Source: CAZENU01 sp965222125
GTDB taxonomy: Bacteria > Chloroflexota > Dehalococcoidia > Lucifugimonadales > CAZENU01
Reading direction: 5' to 3'
Length of the DNA stretch: 64,000 nt
Assembly: GCA_965222125.1 (NCBI GenBank)
Contig: CBDCTC010000003.1
Location: 248,001 to 312,000 of the forward strand
This document shows, piece after piece, positions 1 through 8,996 of this stretch. Each line of letters begins with the position of its first letter. The stretch's first letter is position 1. The position numbers and the translations under genes are program-made. The notes beneath the pieces are model-generated. The model was not told where the DNA came from. It saw only the letters and a list, made by a program, of their open reading frames with translations, and did no database searches.

Positions 1-644
1 CGGATCGTGTCGACCAGCTGGAGCTTCGTGTCGACCGTGAGGGTGTTGTCGCCTCTGATCCGCTTCACGTACTCCGAGTCGAAGGCCGCGGGCATCGGCT
101 CGACCGACTTCAGGAAGTCGCCGATGGGGTCGAGGTCTTCGTGGCGGTTGAGTACGCCGCACTTGAGTGCGGCTTCGTACGCATTGTCCGCGATCGGGTC
201 CCAGGCGCCAAAGACGAGCTGGTCCAGGGAGGCGAGCGGTACGAATTCGCGAACCGGCGGAGTCTGGCCGTCGGTCCGCTTCCCGAGGCGGATGGTTGCC
301 ATCTGGGTGATCGAGCCGATGGGCAGGCCCATGCCCCGCCTGATGTGCTCGACGCCGGCGATGAAGGTCGACGACACGGCCCCGAGGCCCACCAGCAGCA
401 CGCCGAGCTTGCCGTCGGCCGGCGCGATGGTCGGCCCGTCGGCCGAGACGAAGTGCCTGGGTTCCAGCGCGATGCCCTTCTCGCGGGCGAGGTCGAGCAG
501 CCGCTCGTGCCACTGTGCGGGGATCCGACCGGTCTTCGCCCAGTGCTGCACCGTGCTCTGGCTCCGGGACAGCAGCCTCGCCAGCGCCGACTGGCCGCCG
601 AAGCGTTCGATAACCTGCTCTGCGGGATTCTGGTGGTTGTTCAT
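1..644 (-). CDS. ino1: myo-inositol-1-phosphate synthase with N-terminal HTH domain (3' end outside window)
   Basis: The readable part begins with a helix-turn-helix of Cro/YdaS type (residues about 10-50, containing FGGQSALARLLSRSQST). From residue 80 it continues as a Rossmann fold (GVLLVGLGAVSSTF) followed by the signatures of inositol-3-phosphate synthase: GLPIGSITQMATIRLGKR, a DFVPLA-like EFVPLASLDQLVFGAWDP, and DNAYEAA. The enzyme converts glucose-6-phosphate to inositol-3-phosphate with NAD and supplies inositol lipids or osmolytes. The gene runs off the left edge, so about half is missing. ATG 644 was chosen; an in-frame ATG lies at 653. The HTH fusion is unusual for the family and might allow autoregulation or simply be structural. 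The enzyme assignment is firm; the role of the HTH is unknown. Confidence 0.88.
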   Translation of the reverse strand, partial: MNNHQNPAEQVIERFGGQSALARLLSRSQSTVQHWAKTGRIPAQWHERLLDLAREKGIALEPRHFVSADGPTIAPADGKLGVLLVGLGAVSSTFIAGVEHIRRGMGLPIGSITQMATIRLGKRTDGQTPPVREFVPLASLDQLVFGAWDPIADNAYEAALKCGVLNRHEDLDPIGDFLKSVEPMPAAFDSEYVKRIRGDNTLTVDTKLQLVDTI

Positions 645-711
645 GCCCTGCATGCTACCAATAAAATCGGTAGCCAGTCAAGACCCAGTCCTCAGAGGTA
701 ACTGTTCCAGA

Positions 712-1128
712 GTTGATAGAACGAATTGCCGCTTCGGACCGCTGGATACCCGCCTTCGCGGGTATGACGGCTGTCTGTGGCCGCCTGCCGAGCAGGGTAG
801 TCGTCCATTTCGGCCCCCGAGCCGGAATCTACCGGGTGGGGAGGTCGAGCTGAAGGCACCTGCCGGCGACAAATGACCTTCCCCGGCGCGCCGACATCGA
901 GGCGGCGAGACGCTGTTGATAGAACGAATTGCCGCTTCGGACCGCTGGATACCCGCCTTCGCGGGTATAACGGCTGTCTGTGGCCGCCTGCCGAGCAGAG
1001 TGCAGCCTGCCGAGTAGAGTGGTCGTCATTCCGGCCCCCGAGCCGGAATCTAGGGTGGGAGGTCGAGCCGAATGGCACCCTGCCGGCGACAGATGACCGC
1101 CCCGCGCGCCGACATCGAGGCGCCGAGA
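712..1128. repeat. two tandem copies of a ~205 bp intergenic repeat containing two REP-like palindromes
   Basis: Copy 1 (about 712-914) and copy 2 (about 915-1128) are nearly the same over their whole length. Each starts with GTTGATAGAACGAATTGCC, then has a palindrome around CCCGCCTTCGCGGG, a second palindrome around CCGGCCCCCGAGCCGG, and ends near GCCGACATCGAGGC. The two hairpins resemble widespread REP-type intergenic repeats. The open reading frames that cross this stretch are explained by the repeat and are not taken as genes. It separates the divergent-side ends of two minus-strand genes. Confidence 0.85.
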
Positions 1129-1146
1129 TACTACGTGCGTGCCTGC

Positions 1147-2118
1147 TCAGCCAGAGATCCTGACCGGCAGGCCCGTCTCGTGCGACTCCCGTACCGCGGC
1201 GGCTGCCGCGGTGGAACGACGTCCGTCGCGTCCGTCGCATGACGGCTGGCGGCCCTCCGCGATACTCGCCATGAACTCGCGGAACTCGACCTCGAAGCCG
1301 TTGGGGCCGTCCGTCGGGACGGTCTTCCAGTCTCCTTTGCCGAGCCGTACCGTCTCGTCCTTGACGTCGATGATGCCGCCGGTCCCCACGATCGTCCACC
1401 CGGCGATCCGTGCGCCCGGATTCGACGAGCCGTTGTGCAGGGTGCCGAAGGTGCCGTTCTCGAACCGGTAGGTCGCCAGGCCGTTGTCCTCGCCGTCTCC
1501 CTCCAGCAGGTAGGTCCCCAGACCCGCGGCGTAGACCGTCTCGATCTCGCTGCCCATCAGCCACTTGACCTGGTCGAAGAAGTGGGTGCCCTCGTACATG
1601 AAGAAGCCGCCGCCCTCCGACAACTGGCGATGCCACAGCAGGCCGCGGCGGACGCGCTCCGTGATGAACGCCGCCGTGATCGATACCGGGTCGCCGATCT
1701 CGCCGGCCTCTATGAGCTGCCTGGTCTTCGAGCCGTAAGGCATGAAGCGCCACGTCTGGGCGTACATCAGGTTCACGCCCGACCTTTCGGCCGCGGCGAT
1801 CATGTCGTCCGCCTCCTGCACCGTGACCGCGAAGGGGTTCTCTACCATCACGTGCTTGCCGGCCTCGGCCGCGATAACCGCCGTATCCCGGTGCGAGCCG
1901 GACGTCACCACGTCCACGGCCTCCACCGCGGGCTCGGAGACCAGCTCCTCGATGCTGGCGAAGGCCCTGACGCCCAACTCGCCCGCGCGCTCTGCGGCAG
2001 CCCGCTCATTTACGTCGTAGACGCCGACGATGGCCGCCTCTTCGATGGTGCTCCACACCCGCGCGTGATTGCCACCGTTACGCCCGCAACCGACGATACC
2101 CACGGCGAGCTTGGCCAT
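1147..2118 (-). CDS. Gfo/Idh/MocA family oxidoreductase with altered EKP motif
   Basis: A 323-residue protein with an N-terminal Rossmann fold (GIVGCGRNGG, residues about 6-15) and the C-terminal Gfo/Idh/MocA alpha/beta domain (EGGGFFMYEGTHFFDQVKW). Members are NAD(P)-dependent sugar, inositol or dipyrrole dehydrogenases. The usual catalytic E-K-P motif reads VENPFAV here, so the lysine is replaced by asparagine, and the aspartate normally in GGGxxxDxGxH is a tyrosine. This suggests altered chemistry or a non-dehydrogenase role. ATG 2118 follows a strong ribosome binding site (GGAGGAGGAGACTGAG); an upstream ATG at 2163 is not preferred. Nearby Ino1 makes a polyol substrate conceivable, but that is a guess. 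Confidence 0.85.
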   Translation of the reverse strand: MAKLAVGIVGCGRNGGNHARVWSTIEEAAIVGVYDVNERAAAERAGELGVRAFASIEELVSEPAVEAVDVVTSGSHRDTAVIAAEAGKHVMVENPFAVTVQEADDMIAAAERSGVNLMYAQTWRFMPYGSKTRQLIEAGEIGDPVSITAAFITERVRRGLLWHRQLSEGGGFFMYEGTHFFDQVKWLMGSEIETVYAAGLGTYLLEGDGEDNGLATYRFENGTFGTLHNGSSNPGARIAGWTIVGTGGIIDVKDETVRLGKGDWKTVPTDGPNGFEVEFREFMASIAEGRQPSCDGRDGRRSTAAAAAVRESHETGLPVRISG

Positions 2119-2262
2119 CTCAGTCTCCTCCTCCGGGCACCCTAGGATTCCGTTCCGCCGCATGGTGGGCCCCGGATGTCGACATTGTCAAGGCCGCCCC
2201 GCTCCGCGATCCCGCGCCCGGTCACCGGCCGACGATGGCGGTGTATGGACGAGGCCGCTCGT

Positions 2263-3900
2263 CTAGTGCTTGGCCACGTACGCGGTCGAGAGCGTGTTGA
2301 AGTCGAGGTTGAAGGTACTCTCGAAGCCGCGGAGCCACGGCTGCACCACCCACCTGACTGCATCCACCTCCCGGATTGGAATCATGTAGACTTTGTCCGG
2401 GTACTCCTGCTCTATCGCCTGGAACGCGGCGCAGCGCTCCGGGTGGTCGAATGGCAGTGACCGGGCATACTTGACCAGCGCGTCCAACACCGGGTAGCCG
2501 CGCGGAAAGGTGTACAGTGGCTCAATGGAGTCCCTGTGGGTCAAGTTGTTGACGACCTGGATCGGATCGGGGACCCACGAACCCAGACTTATTCGGTAGA
2601 ACTGACGCCTCACCCTTGGGCATGCCGCTCTCGCGCTTATGGACGTCGAGCTCGATGTCCAGGATGTCCTTCCAGTACTCCTTCATGGCAACGCCCATGG
2701 CGACCATGTTGGGACGGTTGAGGTCGATCAGGAGTAGTGGCAGATCCGGGCCGCTGCCGTACGTCGAGTCAGACAACTGCTGCTGCGCGAGGTCCGGGTC
2801 GTACGGCTGACGATCGGCGTCCGGGTCGTGGCACGGCATCAGGCTCGGCGTCAGTCCCTTCGCATGGGTCGCGGTGGGGCCCCAGATGGCGCTGACGACG
2901 CTCTCCATGTCCTGGCCGTGTGCCAGGGCCTTGCGGACCAGCAGGTCCTCCAGCGGGGCCATGTCGATCTTCATCTTGATGAACCACAGGCCGTCGTAGG
3001 GCGAGACGTAGAGCAGCGGGTTGAAGGGGTGACCCGGATCGAGTGCCGCCTCGTAGGTCTCACTGTCGATGGACATCAGGTCCAGCTCGCCGTTCTCGAA
3101 CTTGGAGATGCCAACGTGCCAGGCCGCCATGTACAGGGGCATCGTGGCTGTAGTACGGTACGTCTCGATCTTCAGCGTATGGTCGTCGACGACCGTCAGT
3201 CCCTCCGCCTCGCGGGTGTCCCCGGCCCGCAGCTCCTCCCAGCCCAGTATGTCGCCAATGGACAGGCTCGCGCCGCCCCATGCGACGATGTTCTCGGGCT
3301 TTGCGCCGTGCTCCCAGTAGGCCTTGAAGTCTGCCGCGGTGATGGGGGTGCCGTCCTGGAAGACGGCGTCCTCACCCAGCTTCATCGTCCAGACGGTCAT
3401 GTTGTCGTTGGAGGTGATAGCCGTGGCGATCCATGGCATCGCCTCGCCCTTCTCGTTGAGGATGAACGGAGTGCCGAAGACGTGAGTGGAGAACAGCCTG
3501 TTGCCGCCGCCGTCACGCCAGGGCGCCATCGTGCTGCGCATCCGTCCGACGGATGCGACGACCTGCGAGTCGTGCAGGTTCAAGCGCGACACCGTCGGTC
3601 TGGGCCGTGGTTGGACACGGCCCGCAGCCGCGGTGGGGTGTTGACGGCTGCGGGCCTGGGGGTCGCGGGCCTGGCGGCGGGCTGTGGCGGCAGCGGGGTG
3701 TCCGCAGGATTGGGGCTCCTTGGGGCTTGAGGCTGGGCCGTCACTCCCGACGGCGCCGATGGTTCGGCCGCACGCGCGGCAGCTTGTGGCGTCGGTGGGT
3801 CTGCCGGCTCGTCACCGCCGCAGCCGACAGCGGCGGCGAGAATCACAGCGACCGAGACGGCCGCAAGCAACACGAACATCGATCTCGAGACGGTAGTCAT
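2263..3900 (-). pseudogene. family 5 (oligopeptide-type) ABC transporter substrate-binding lipoprotein, two frameshifts
   Basis: From ATG 3900 the reading starts with a signal peptide and lipobox (AAAVGCGG), then a Pro/Ala-rich linker. Near 3640 the frame must shift to continue into the SBP_bac_5 domain (GEDAVFQDGTPITAADFKAYW and onward). Near 2600 a second shift leads to the C-terminal part (DPIQVVNNLTHRDSIEP ... YVAKH). Together the parts look like a near full-length solute-binding protein for peptides or similar oligomers. No permease or ATPase of that system is next to it. Two separate shifts suggest a decaying gene, though assembly indels are possible. Its leader is nearly the same as that of the leucine-rich-repeat gene at 4202-5582. 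Confidence 0.75.
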
Positions 3901-4061
3901 CGTTCTTCCCACTTGTCCGCACCAGGAAACTTGCCTTGCGCCTTGGCGAGGCCGACATCGTCCACTGCGGCGGTTGCATACGGCCCGTCTACAGGTACCC
4001 TCTGTACCTCGCCTGCTCCCACGTCCACCGCGACACCGGGGCGAGTCGGTTCAACGCTCCC

Positions 4062-4201
4062 CTAGTGATACGCAGCCCGAGCGTCGGCGGATTCCGCGCG
4101 TCCAGGCTGGTTGCTGTGGCACTTGGCCCCGTTGTCCCAGTTGCGGCGGTCGGTGGCGTAGTAAAGCGCCATCAGGGCGGCCCGTCGCCCGCCCAGGTAG
4201 G
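4062..4201 (-). pseudogene. remnant of leucine-rich-repeat lipoprotein module
   Basis: Directly after the stop of the LRR gene the minus strand still encodes RAALMALYYATDRRNWDN. This is clearly related to the module LVALYEATDGPNWTNN that occurs twice in the intact part of the LRR gene. It has no start of its own and stops after about 45 codons. It is best read as a leftover of a further repeat copy or of a duplicated gene. Confidence 0.5.
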
Positions 4202-5582
4202 CTAGTGGCAGACGTCGCCGCCCCACCACGTGATCCCCTTTAACCACCGTTGGGATACGTTGTCGGCGGGCGCGCAGAGGTCTGCGTTGTCTCCGAAGTA
4301 GAGAACTGTCAACTCCGAAAGCGCGGTGAAACCGCGAGGAAGTTCCCCGCTCAGTCTGTTACGGCGTCAGATTGGTCAAGCTGCCGAGCTCGGAGGGAAT
4401 CTCCCCGCTCAACTGGTTGCGGCTGAGGTTCAGTGAGGTAAGGTTGCCAGGCTACCGAGTTCGGAGGGAATCCGCCCGCTCAGCCGGCTTTCATTCCACG
4501 GGTCGCCACGGAGGTTCAACACTTCCAGGTTGGCTAGGTTGCCGAGTTCAGGTTGGAATCTGCCCGCTCAGCCGGTTGCCGCCAAGATCCAGCCGGATGA
4601 CGCGCCCGCTGTCGTCGGTGGTGACGCCTCGCCAGGCATCCAGCGGCTCGCTGCTGAGCCAGTTGGCCTTGTTGTCCCAGCTGGGGCCATTGGTGGCGTT
4701 GTACAGCGCTATCAGGAGTGCCCGGTCCCCGGTGGGGTCGCAGACGAAGCCTAGTGCGTGCCGAACCCCGTCCAGCCATGCGAGAAACGTGTCGTCGTCA
4801 GGCGCGCACAGGCCCGCGTTATCGTGGAGGTACAGGAAGGGAAGACGGGCTGTCGTCGGTAGCCTCGTCAGGCCGTGGGGGAGCTCCCCGGTCAGCCGGT
4901 TGCCGTCGAGGAACAGAGCTCGGAGTTTGGAAAGACTGCCGGCTTCGCGGGGGACCGTCCCGCTCAGATGGTTGTCGCTGAGGCGCAGCTCCACCAGGTT
5001 GGCCAGGCTGCCGAGCTCGGAGGGGATCTGCCCACCCAGTTCGTTGCGGCTGAGATCCAGCACCTTCAGATTGGCCAGGCTACCGAGTTCGGAGGGAATC
5101 TCCCTGCTCAGTCCGTTGCCACCAAGGTGCAGCCCGATGACGCGTCCGCTGTCGTCGGTGGTGACGCCACGCCAGGCGTCCAGCGGTTCGTTGCTGAGCC
5201 AATTGGCGTTGTTGGTCCAGTTGGGGCCGTCGGTGGCCTCGTATAGCGCTACGAGGGCCTCCCGGTCTACGCCCAAGGAGATCGGGCTGGGCCGTGGTTG
5301 GACACGACCGTCGGCCGCGGTGGGCGTGACGGCTGGTGCTACGGGGGTAGGCGGTTCGGCTGCGGGCTGTGGCGGCAGCGGGGTGTCGGCGGGCCTGGGG
5401 GTCTTGGGAGCCATCGTCGCTCTGGCCGTCGCCGAGGGCACTGCCGGGTCGGCCGCACGCGCGGCTGTTTGCGGAGTCGGCGGGTCCGCCGGCTGGTCGC
5501 CGCCGCATCCGAAGGCTGGGATCACGACGGCCGAGATGGTCGCCAACACCAGGAACATCGCTCTCGAGACGGATGACGTCAT
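4202..5582 (-). pseudogene. leucine-rich-repeat lipoprotein, several frameshifts
   Basis: ATG 5582 follows GGGGGAGCAATA and opens a lipoprotein signal (lipobox near PAFGCGG), then a Pro/Thr-rich linker. A module LVALYEATDGPNWTNNANW leads into plant-type LRRs (LxxLxLxxNxLSGxIPSELGSLANL). A second LIALYNATNGPSWDN module and more LRRs follow. The first frame ends at 4548, but coding similarity continues in other frames with at least three indels down to a stop at 4202 (C-terminal GDNADLCAPADN, then WWGGDVCH). Such surface LRR proteins are adhesins or ligand binders. The repeats may favour slippage. The shared leader with the adjacent substrate-binding gene points to duplication. Confidence 0.75.
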
Positions 5583-5806
5583 TATTGCTCCCCCGTGTTG
5601 CCCAAGCGCTCGTCTTCCCCAATGACTCGCCCTCGGCGCCGCAGCGACAACGCCGCAGCGGTCGATGGCCGTCACCATAGCTATACGCAGGCCAAGCGCC
5701 GGCGGATTTCTCGATGCGGATATCGTCGTCCGTCCGAGTCGCCGCGGATGGCCGCCTGTGATATCCTCGCCGCGGCGGCATGAACCGAAGAGAAGGAGGT
5801 GCGTCG

Positions 5807-6289
5807 ATGCGTACGGTCTTGACTCTGGCGGTGGTACCGCTTGTCTTGCTGGTCGCCTGTTCGAGCGGCGACGGAGATCCTTCGGACGCGGACACCTCGA
5901 CTGGCGCGGCCTCCGACACCTCGGCTGGAGCGGCCGAGGCCACTCCGACCGCGTCCCTAACGGCGGCCGAAAAGGCCACCGGCTTCCTGGGAGGCCAGCA
6001 GACGTGCAGCCGGTTTGGCGGCATCCTCGCCGATATCGCGGCCGGCAACCTCGCCGGTGGACAGCGTGGCGGAGACACTTTCGTGGGCGAAACGAGGTGG
6101 CGCACCGGCCAGCTCGGCGTCGACTCCCTCGCCGCTGAGCCCGACATCAAGAAGGCGTCCAACGCGCTGTTCCGGGCCACTCAGATGAAGTTCGAGCTCG
6201 ACGACCTACAGGAAGGCTTCGACGCGCTGGACGCGGCCTGCGCCAACAACGGCTACACCACCACGACAATTCTCGGCCCCAATATGTGA
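5807..6289 (+). CDS. small secreted lipoprotein of unknown function
   Basis: A 160-residue protein begins with MRTVLTLAVVPLVLLVAC, a lipoprotein signal with a clear lipobox cysteine at residue 18. A Ser/Thr/Ala/Asp-rich linker follows (residues about 20-55), then a folded region ending in DDLQEGFDALDAACANNGY with two cysteines further in. ATG 5807 has a good ribosome binding site (AAGGAGGTG); an upstream ATG at 5780 is less likely. I do not recognise the family. It may be co-transcribed with the MBL hydrolase 28 bp downstream. Confidence 0.75.
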   Translation: MRTVLTLAVVPLVLLVACSSGDGDPSDADTSTGAASDTSAGAAEATPTASLTAAEKATGFLGGQQTCSRFGGILADIAAGNLAGGQRGGDTFVGETRWRTGQLGVDSLAAEPDIKKASNALFRATQMKFELDDLQEGFDALDAACANNGYTTTTILGPNM

Positions 6290-6316
6290 CCCCGCCCACT
6301 CTCGGAGGAACGACTC

Positions 6317-7180
6317 TTGGCCAAGCTTACGATACTCGGGTCCGGGGGGCCGCCGCCCGATCCGGACCGCTTCGGGTCGTCCTACGTCCTGCAGCTAGGC
6401 GACGACAGGCTGATGTTCGACTGCGGGCCGGCCACCACGTACAAGCTGGCGCGCATGGGAATGTCCCCGGCGCAGATCGACAACCTGTTCTTCACGCACC
6501 ACCACTTCGACCACGACGTCGACTATCCGTGCTTCCTGCTGTCGCGCTGGGACATCGGGTCCGGTAAGGAGAACAGGCTCAGCGTCTACGGCCCGACGCT
6601 CACCGAGCAGTTGACCGAGCGCATCCTGGACAAGGACGTGGGTGCGTTCGCCCACGACTGGATCGCGCGCGTCAACCACCCGCTCAGCCTGGGGGCGTAC
6701 ACGAGCCGCGGGGGCGTGCTGCCGAGAAAGCCGCCGAGCCTGGACGCCACCGACATCGGACCGGGCCAGGTGATCGACGGGCCGCACTGGCGCGTAACGA
6801 CGGCGCATGCGGAGCACGTCCAGCCGTATCTCGACTCCCTGGCCTACCGAGTCGACAGCGATGAGGGCAGCTTCGTCTTCACCGGAGACACTCGGCCGTG
6901 CCCGTCCGTCGCCGAGCTTGCCAAGGACGCCGACGTGCTGGTCTTCGTCTGCGTCGGGATCCAGGACGAGATCGCCGACAAGCCGGAGGCGGAGTACATG
7001 TGCGGCACGACCGGCGCGGCCGAGCTGGCGCAGGAGGCGGGCGCCAAAAAGCTGGTCATGGTGCACAACCTCTTCATCGGGGGCCACGGCCCCATGGAAC
7101 GGGCCGTGGCCGACGTCGCGAAGGTCTACGACGGCGACATCATCGTCGGCGAAGAGCTGATGGACGTACCCCTAGGCTAG
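6317..7180 (+). CDS. MBL-fold metallo-hydrolase (RNase Z/arylsulfatase-like)
   Basis: A 287-residue metallo-beta-lactamase-fold enzyme. The N-terminus MAKLTILGSGGPPPDPDRFG, the metal motif FTHHHFDHDVDYP (HxHxDH, residues about 59-66), the later TAHAEHVQPY, FTGDTRP and a final MVHNLF match the RNase Z / AtsA-like subgroup. Members hydrolyse phosphodiesters, lactones or sulfate esters using two zinc ions; the substrate here cannot be told. Translation probably starts at TTG 6317, six bases after GGAGGAA. The gene sits alone between a lipoprotein and a noncoding gap. Confidence 0.85.
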   Translation: MAKLTILGSGGPPPDPDRFGSSYVLQLGDDRLMFDCGPATTYKLARMGMSPAQIDNLFFTHHHFDHDVDYPCFLLSRWDIGSGKENRLSVYGPTLTEQLTERILDKDVGAFAHDWIARVNHPLSLGAYTSRGGVLPRKPPSLDATDIGPGQVIDGPHWRVTTAHAEHVQPYLDSLAYRVDSDEGSFVFTGDTRPCPSVAELAKDADVLVFVCVGIQDEIADKPEAEYMCGTTGAAELAQEAGAKKLVMVHNLFIGGHGPMERAVADVAKVYDGDIIVGEELMDVPLG

Positions 7181-7470
7181 CGGGTCGTGACTACCGTGAG
7201 GCCGAGCGCCCAGAGACGGCCGTTAGCCCTGCTTATCGTCAGCTACTGGCTCGTTGTCCTTAGGGACTTCGTCGGGCTGACGAGCGCATGCGGCCTACGG
7301 GTTTCACTGCGTTGGATCGGTAGAATAGCCCTATGTCTAAGGGAGTGCATGGCGAGGCGGGACCTTCAGCCGGCTGACAGAGCGATGGGCCCCGGTCCGT
7401 TTCTGGCCAAGCGCGGTAGTGTGTCGGCTAAGCTGAAAGGAAACCAAGTCATATCGGGCGTCCGTGAGAT
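7181..7470. other. intergenic stretch without a recognisable gene
   Basis: About 290 bases between the MBL hydrolase and the FkbM pseudogene. An open frame crosses it on the plus strand, but its translation shows no known family, and base composition and codon pattern do not support it. I see no clear terminator or repeat. Confidence 0.4.
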
Positions 7471-7950
7471 TTGGGTAGGGACGTCTACCTGAAGGACGAC
7501 TATCTCAGGATCGGGTCGAGCGATCTCGTCGTCGACCTTGGAGCGAATATGGGCAACTTCACGAATCTCGCCCTCGCCCACGGGTCGGGTGTTCGGGTAG
7601 TTGCCGCCGAGCCCAACCTGGACGCTTTGAACATGCTCGTAGAATCCGTGGCCGCAAACGGATCGATGGAACGCGTCGTCCTGAATCGGTGCTTCTTGGG
7701 CGGCGTGACTGCCAAGCAGAGGCAGCTCATGCACCACTCCGACTATCGTGGTGCCCAGTTCGTGGCGTAAGACGATTTCCTCGAGAATAACGGAGTCGGC
7801 GGCATCGACTTTCTCAAGTGCGATATTGAGGGAAGTGAGTTCGAGCTCTTGTCACCCGACATTCCCATCTTGAACAAAGCGAATCAGATCGCCATCGAGC
7901 TCCATGACTGGGCCGGCGACCGCTACCTTTTCATCGAGATGCTAAGCTAA
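7471..7950 (+). pseudogene. FkbM-family methyltransferase, in-frame stop
   Basis: The frame opening near TTG 7471 encodes the SAM-binding core of FkbM methyltransferases: VVDLGANMGNFTNLAL and VVAAEPNLDALNML. A TAA at 7768-7770 interrupts it, but the same frame continues without a shift through DDFLENNGVGGIDFLKCDIEG (split by the family motif DxEGxE) to a second stop at 7948-7950. FkbM enzymes O-methylate sugars or polyketides. One nonsense change and a short N-terminus suggest an inactive copy. Only the stop codon separates the two halves, so a single base difference would restore it. Confidence 0.75.
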
Positions 7951-8104
7951 GGCATTGCGGCTTTTCCATTGGGCCCGTTAGGGAAGACCACGAGAGCGCA
8001 ATCGTCCTAGGGAAGCGGTAGCCGTCCGAGGTCGATTCTCGCAGAACCGTTCGCCGCTTGCCGTGTGGTACAGTAGTCCGGCGTCTGGACCGTAAGGGAA
8101 CGAC

Positions 8105-8845
8105 TTGGGTGCCCGGACGCGCGGACTGCGGAGGTTTGAGCACCTGATAGACCTGCTCGGAGTTTCGAAGCACTACCAGGTCGGCGCCGTCGAGGTGCGG
8201 GCGCTGGACGACGTGGAGCTGCACGTGGCGGACGGCGAGTTCGTCGTGGTCCTCGGCCCGTCCGGGAGCGGCAAGACCACGTTGCTGAACATCATAGGCG
8301 CGCTGGACACGCCCACATCCGGGACAGTCTCCGTCGGCGGGCGCGACATCACGACCGCGTCGCGCTCGGAGCTGTTCGCCCTGAGACGCCAGACGGTGAG
8401 CTTCATCTTCCAGAGCTTCAACCTGTTCCCGGGGCTCACCGCCTTGGAGAACGTCGAGTTCGGCATGGACGTGGCCGGGAAGCGCGGCAGCGTCGTCCCC
8501 GAGTCGGTGCTCGAGGATGTCGGGCTCGGCCACCGGATCGACCACTTTCCCCACGAGCTTTCGGGCGGCGAGCAGCAGCGAGTCGCGATCGCCAGGGCCC
8601 TCGCCACCGGCAACCCCGTCCTGCTGGCCGACGAGCCGACCGGAGAGCTCGACTTCAGGACAGGGGCGCAGATACTCGAGCTGCTGATCGCGCAGGCGTC
8701 CGCCGACCGGGCCGTGCTGGTCGTCACGCACAACCGGGAGATATCGCGCATAGCGGACAGGGTCGTCGAGATGAGCAGCGGCCACGTGGTGAGCGACGGC
8801 CCGCCCCAGGGCGGCAAGACCCCGCTCTCGGAACTGCACTGGTAG
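8105..8845 (+). CDS. ABC transporter ATP-binding protein (LolD/MacB type)
   Basis: A 246-residue nucleotide-binding subunit with Walker A (GPSGSGKTT), Q-loop (IFQSFNLFPGLTALENVEF), signature (LSGGEQQRVAIARALA), Walker B (VLLADEPTGELD) and H-loop (VVTHNREI). This is the LolD/MacB/FtsE class that works with FtsX-like permeases on lipoproteins, macrolides or peptides. The probable start is TTG 8105 after AAGGGA. The partner permease begins immediately downstream but is truncated after about 45 codons, so this ATPase is probably orphaned. Confidence 0.9.
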   Translation: MGARTRGLRRFEHLIDLLGVSKHYQVGAVEVRALDDVELHVADGEFVVVLGPSGSGKTTLLNIIGALDTPTSGTVSVGGRDITTASRSELFALRRQTVSFIFQSFNLFPGLTALENVEFGMDVAGKRGSVVPESVLEDVGLGHRIDHFPHELSGGEQQRVAIARALATGNPVLLADEPTGELDFRTGAQILELLIAQASADRAVLVVTHNREISRIADRVVEMSSGHVVSDGPPQGGKTPLSELHW

Positions 8846-8996
8846 AGACGACGGGACGCTGTTCCTGAGGCTGCGCTGAGCTCTGCGGGACGCGAGGGCC
8901 CGCTGGATACAGGTCGCGGGCATCGCATTCATGATCGCGATAGGCACCGGTGTGTTCGACGGCCTGCGCAGCATGACTGAGTGGCTGGGCCATTGA
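8846..8996 (+). pseudogene. truncated FtsX/MacB-like permease N-terminus
   Basis: Right after the ATPase, the plus strand encodes ALRDARARWIQVAGIAFMIA and then GTGVFDGLRSMTEW. This is the first membrane segment and start of the extracytoplasmic part of an FtsX/DevC-like permease. An in-frame TGA precedes ALRD, and the reading stops at 8996 where a normal permease would run on for several hundred residues. The break lies 70 bp before the end of the type I restriction operon, so it probably marks one edge of that island. Confidence 0.65.

Noticed and set aside
7..876. Long plus-strand open frame at the left edge
   Set aside because: It is antisense to the clear Ino1 gene and then runs into the intergenic repeats. 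Its product has no family features.
692..1753. Minus-strand 353-residue open frame across repeats and the oxidoreductase
   Set aside because: It is a shifted reading of the Gfo/Idh gene joined to repeat sequence.
7768..7770. Stop-codon reassignment explaining the TAA in the FkbM gene
   Set aside because: TAA, TAG and TGA act as normal stops in the other genes of the window.
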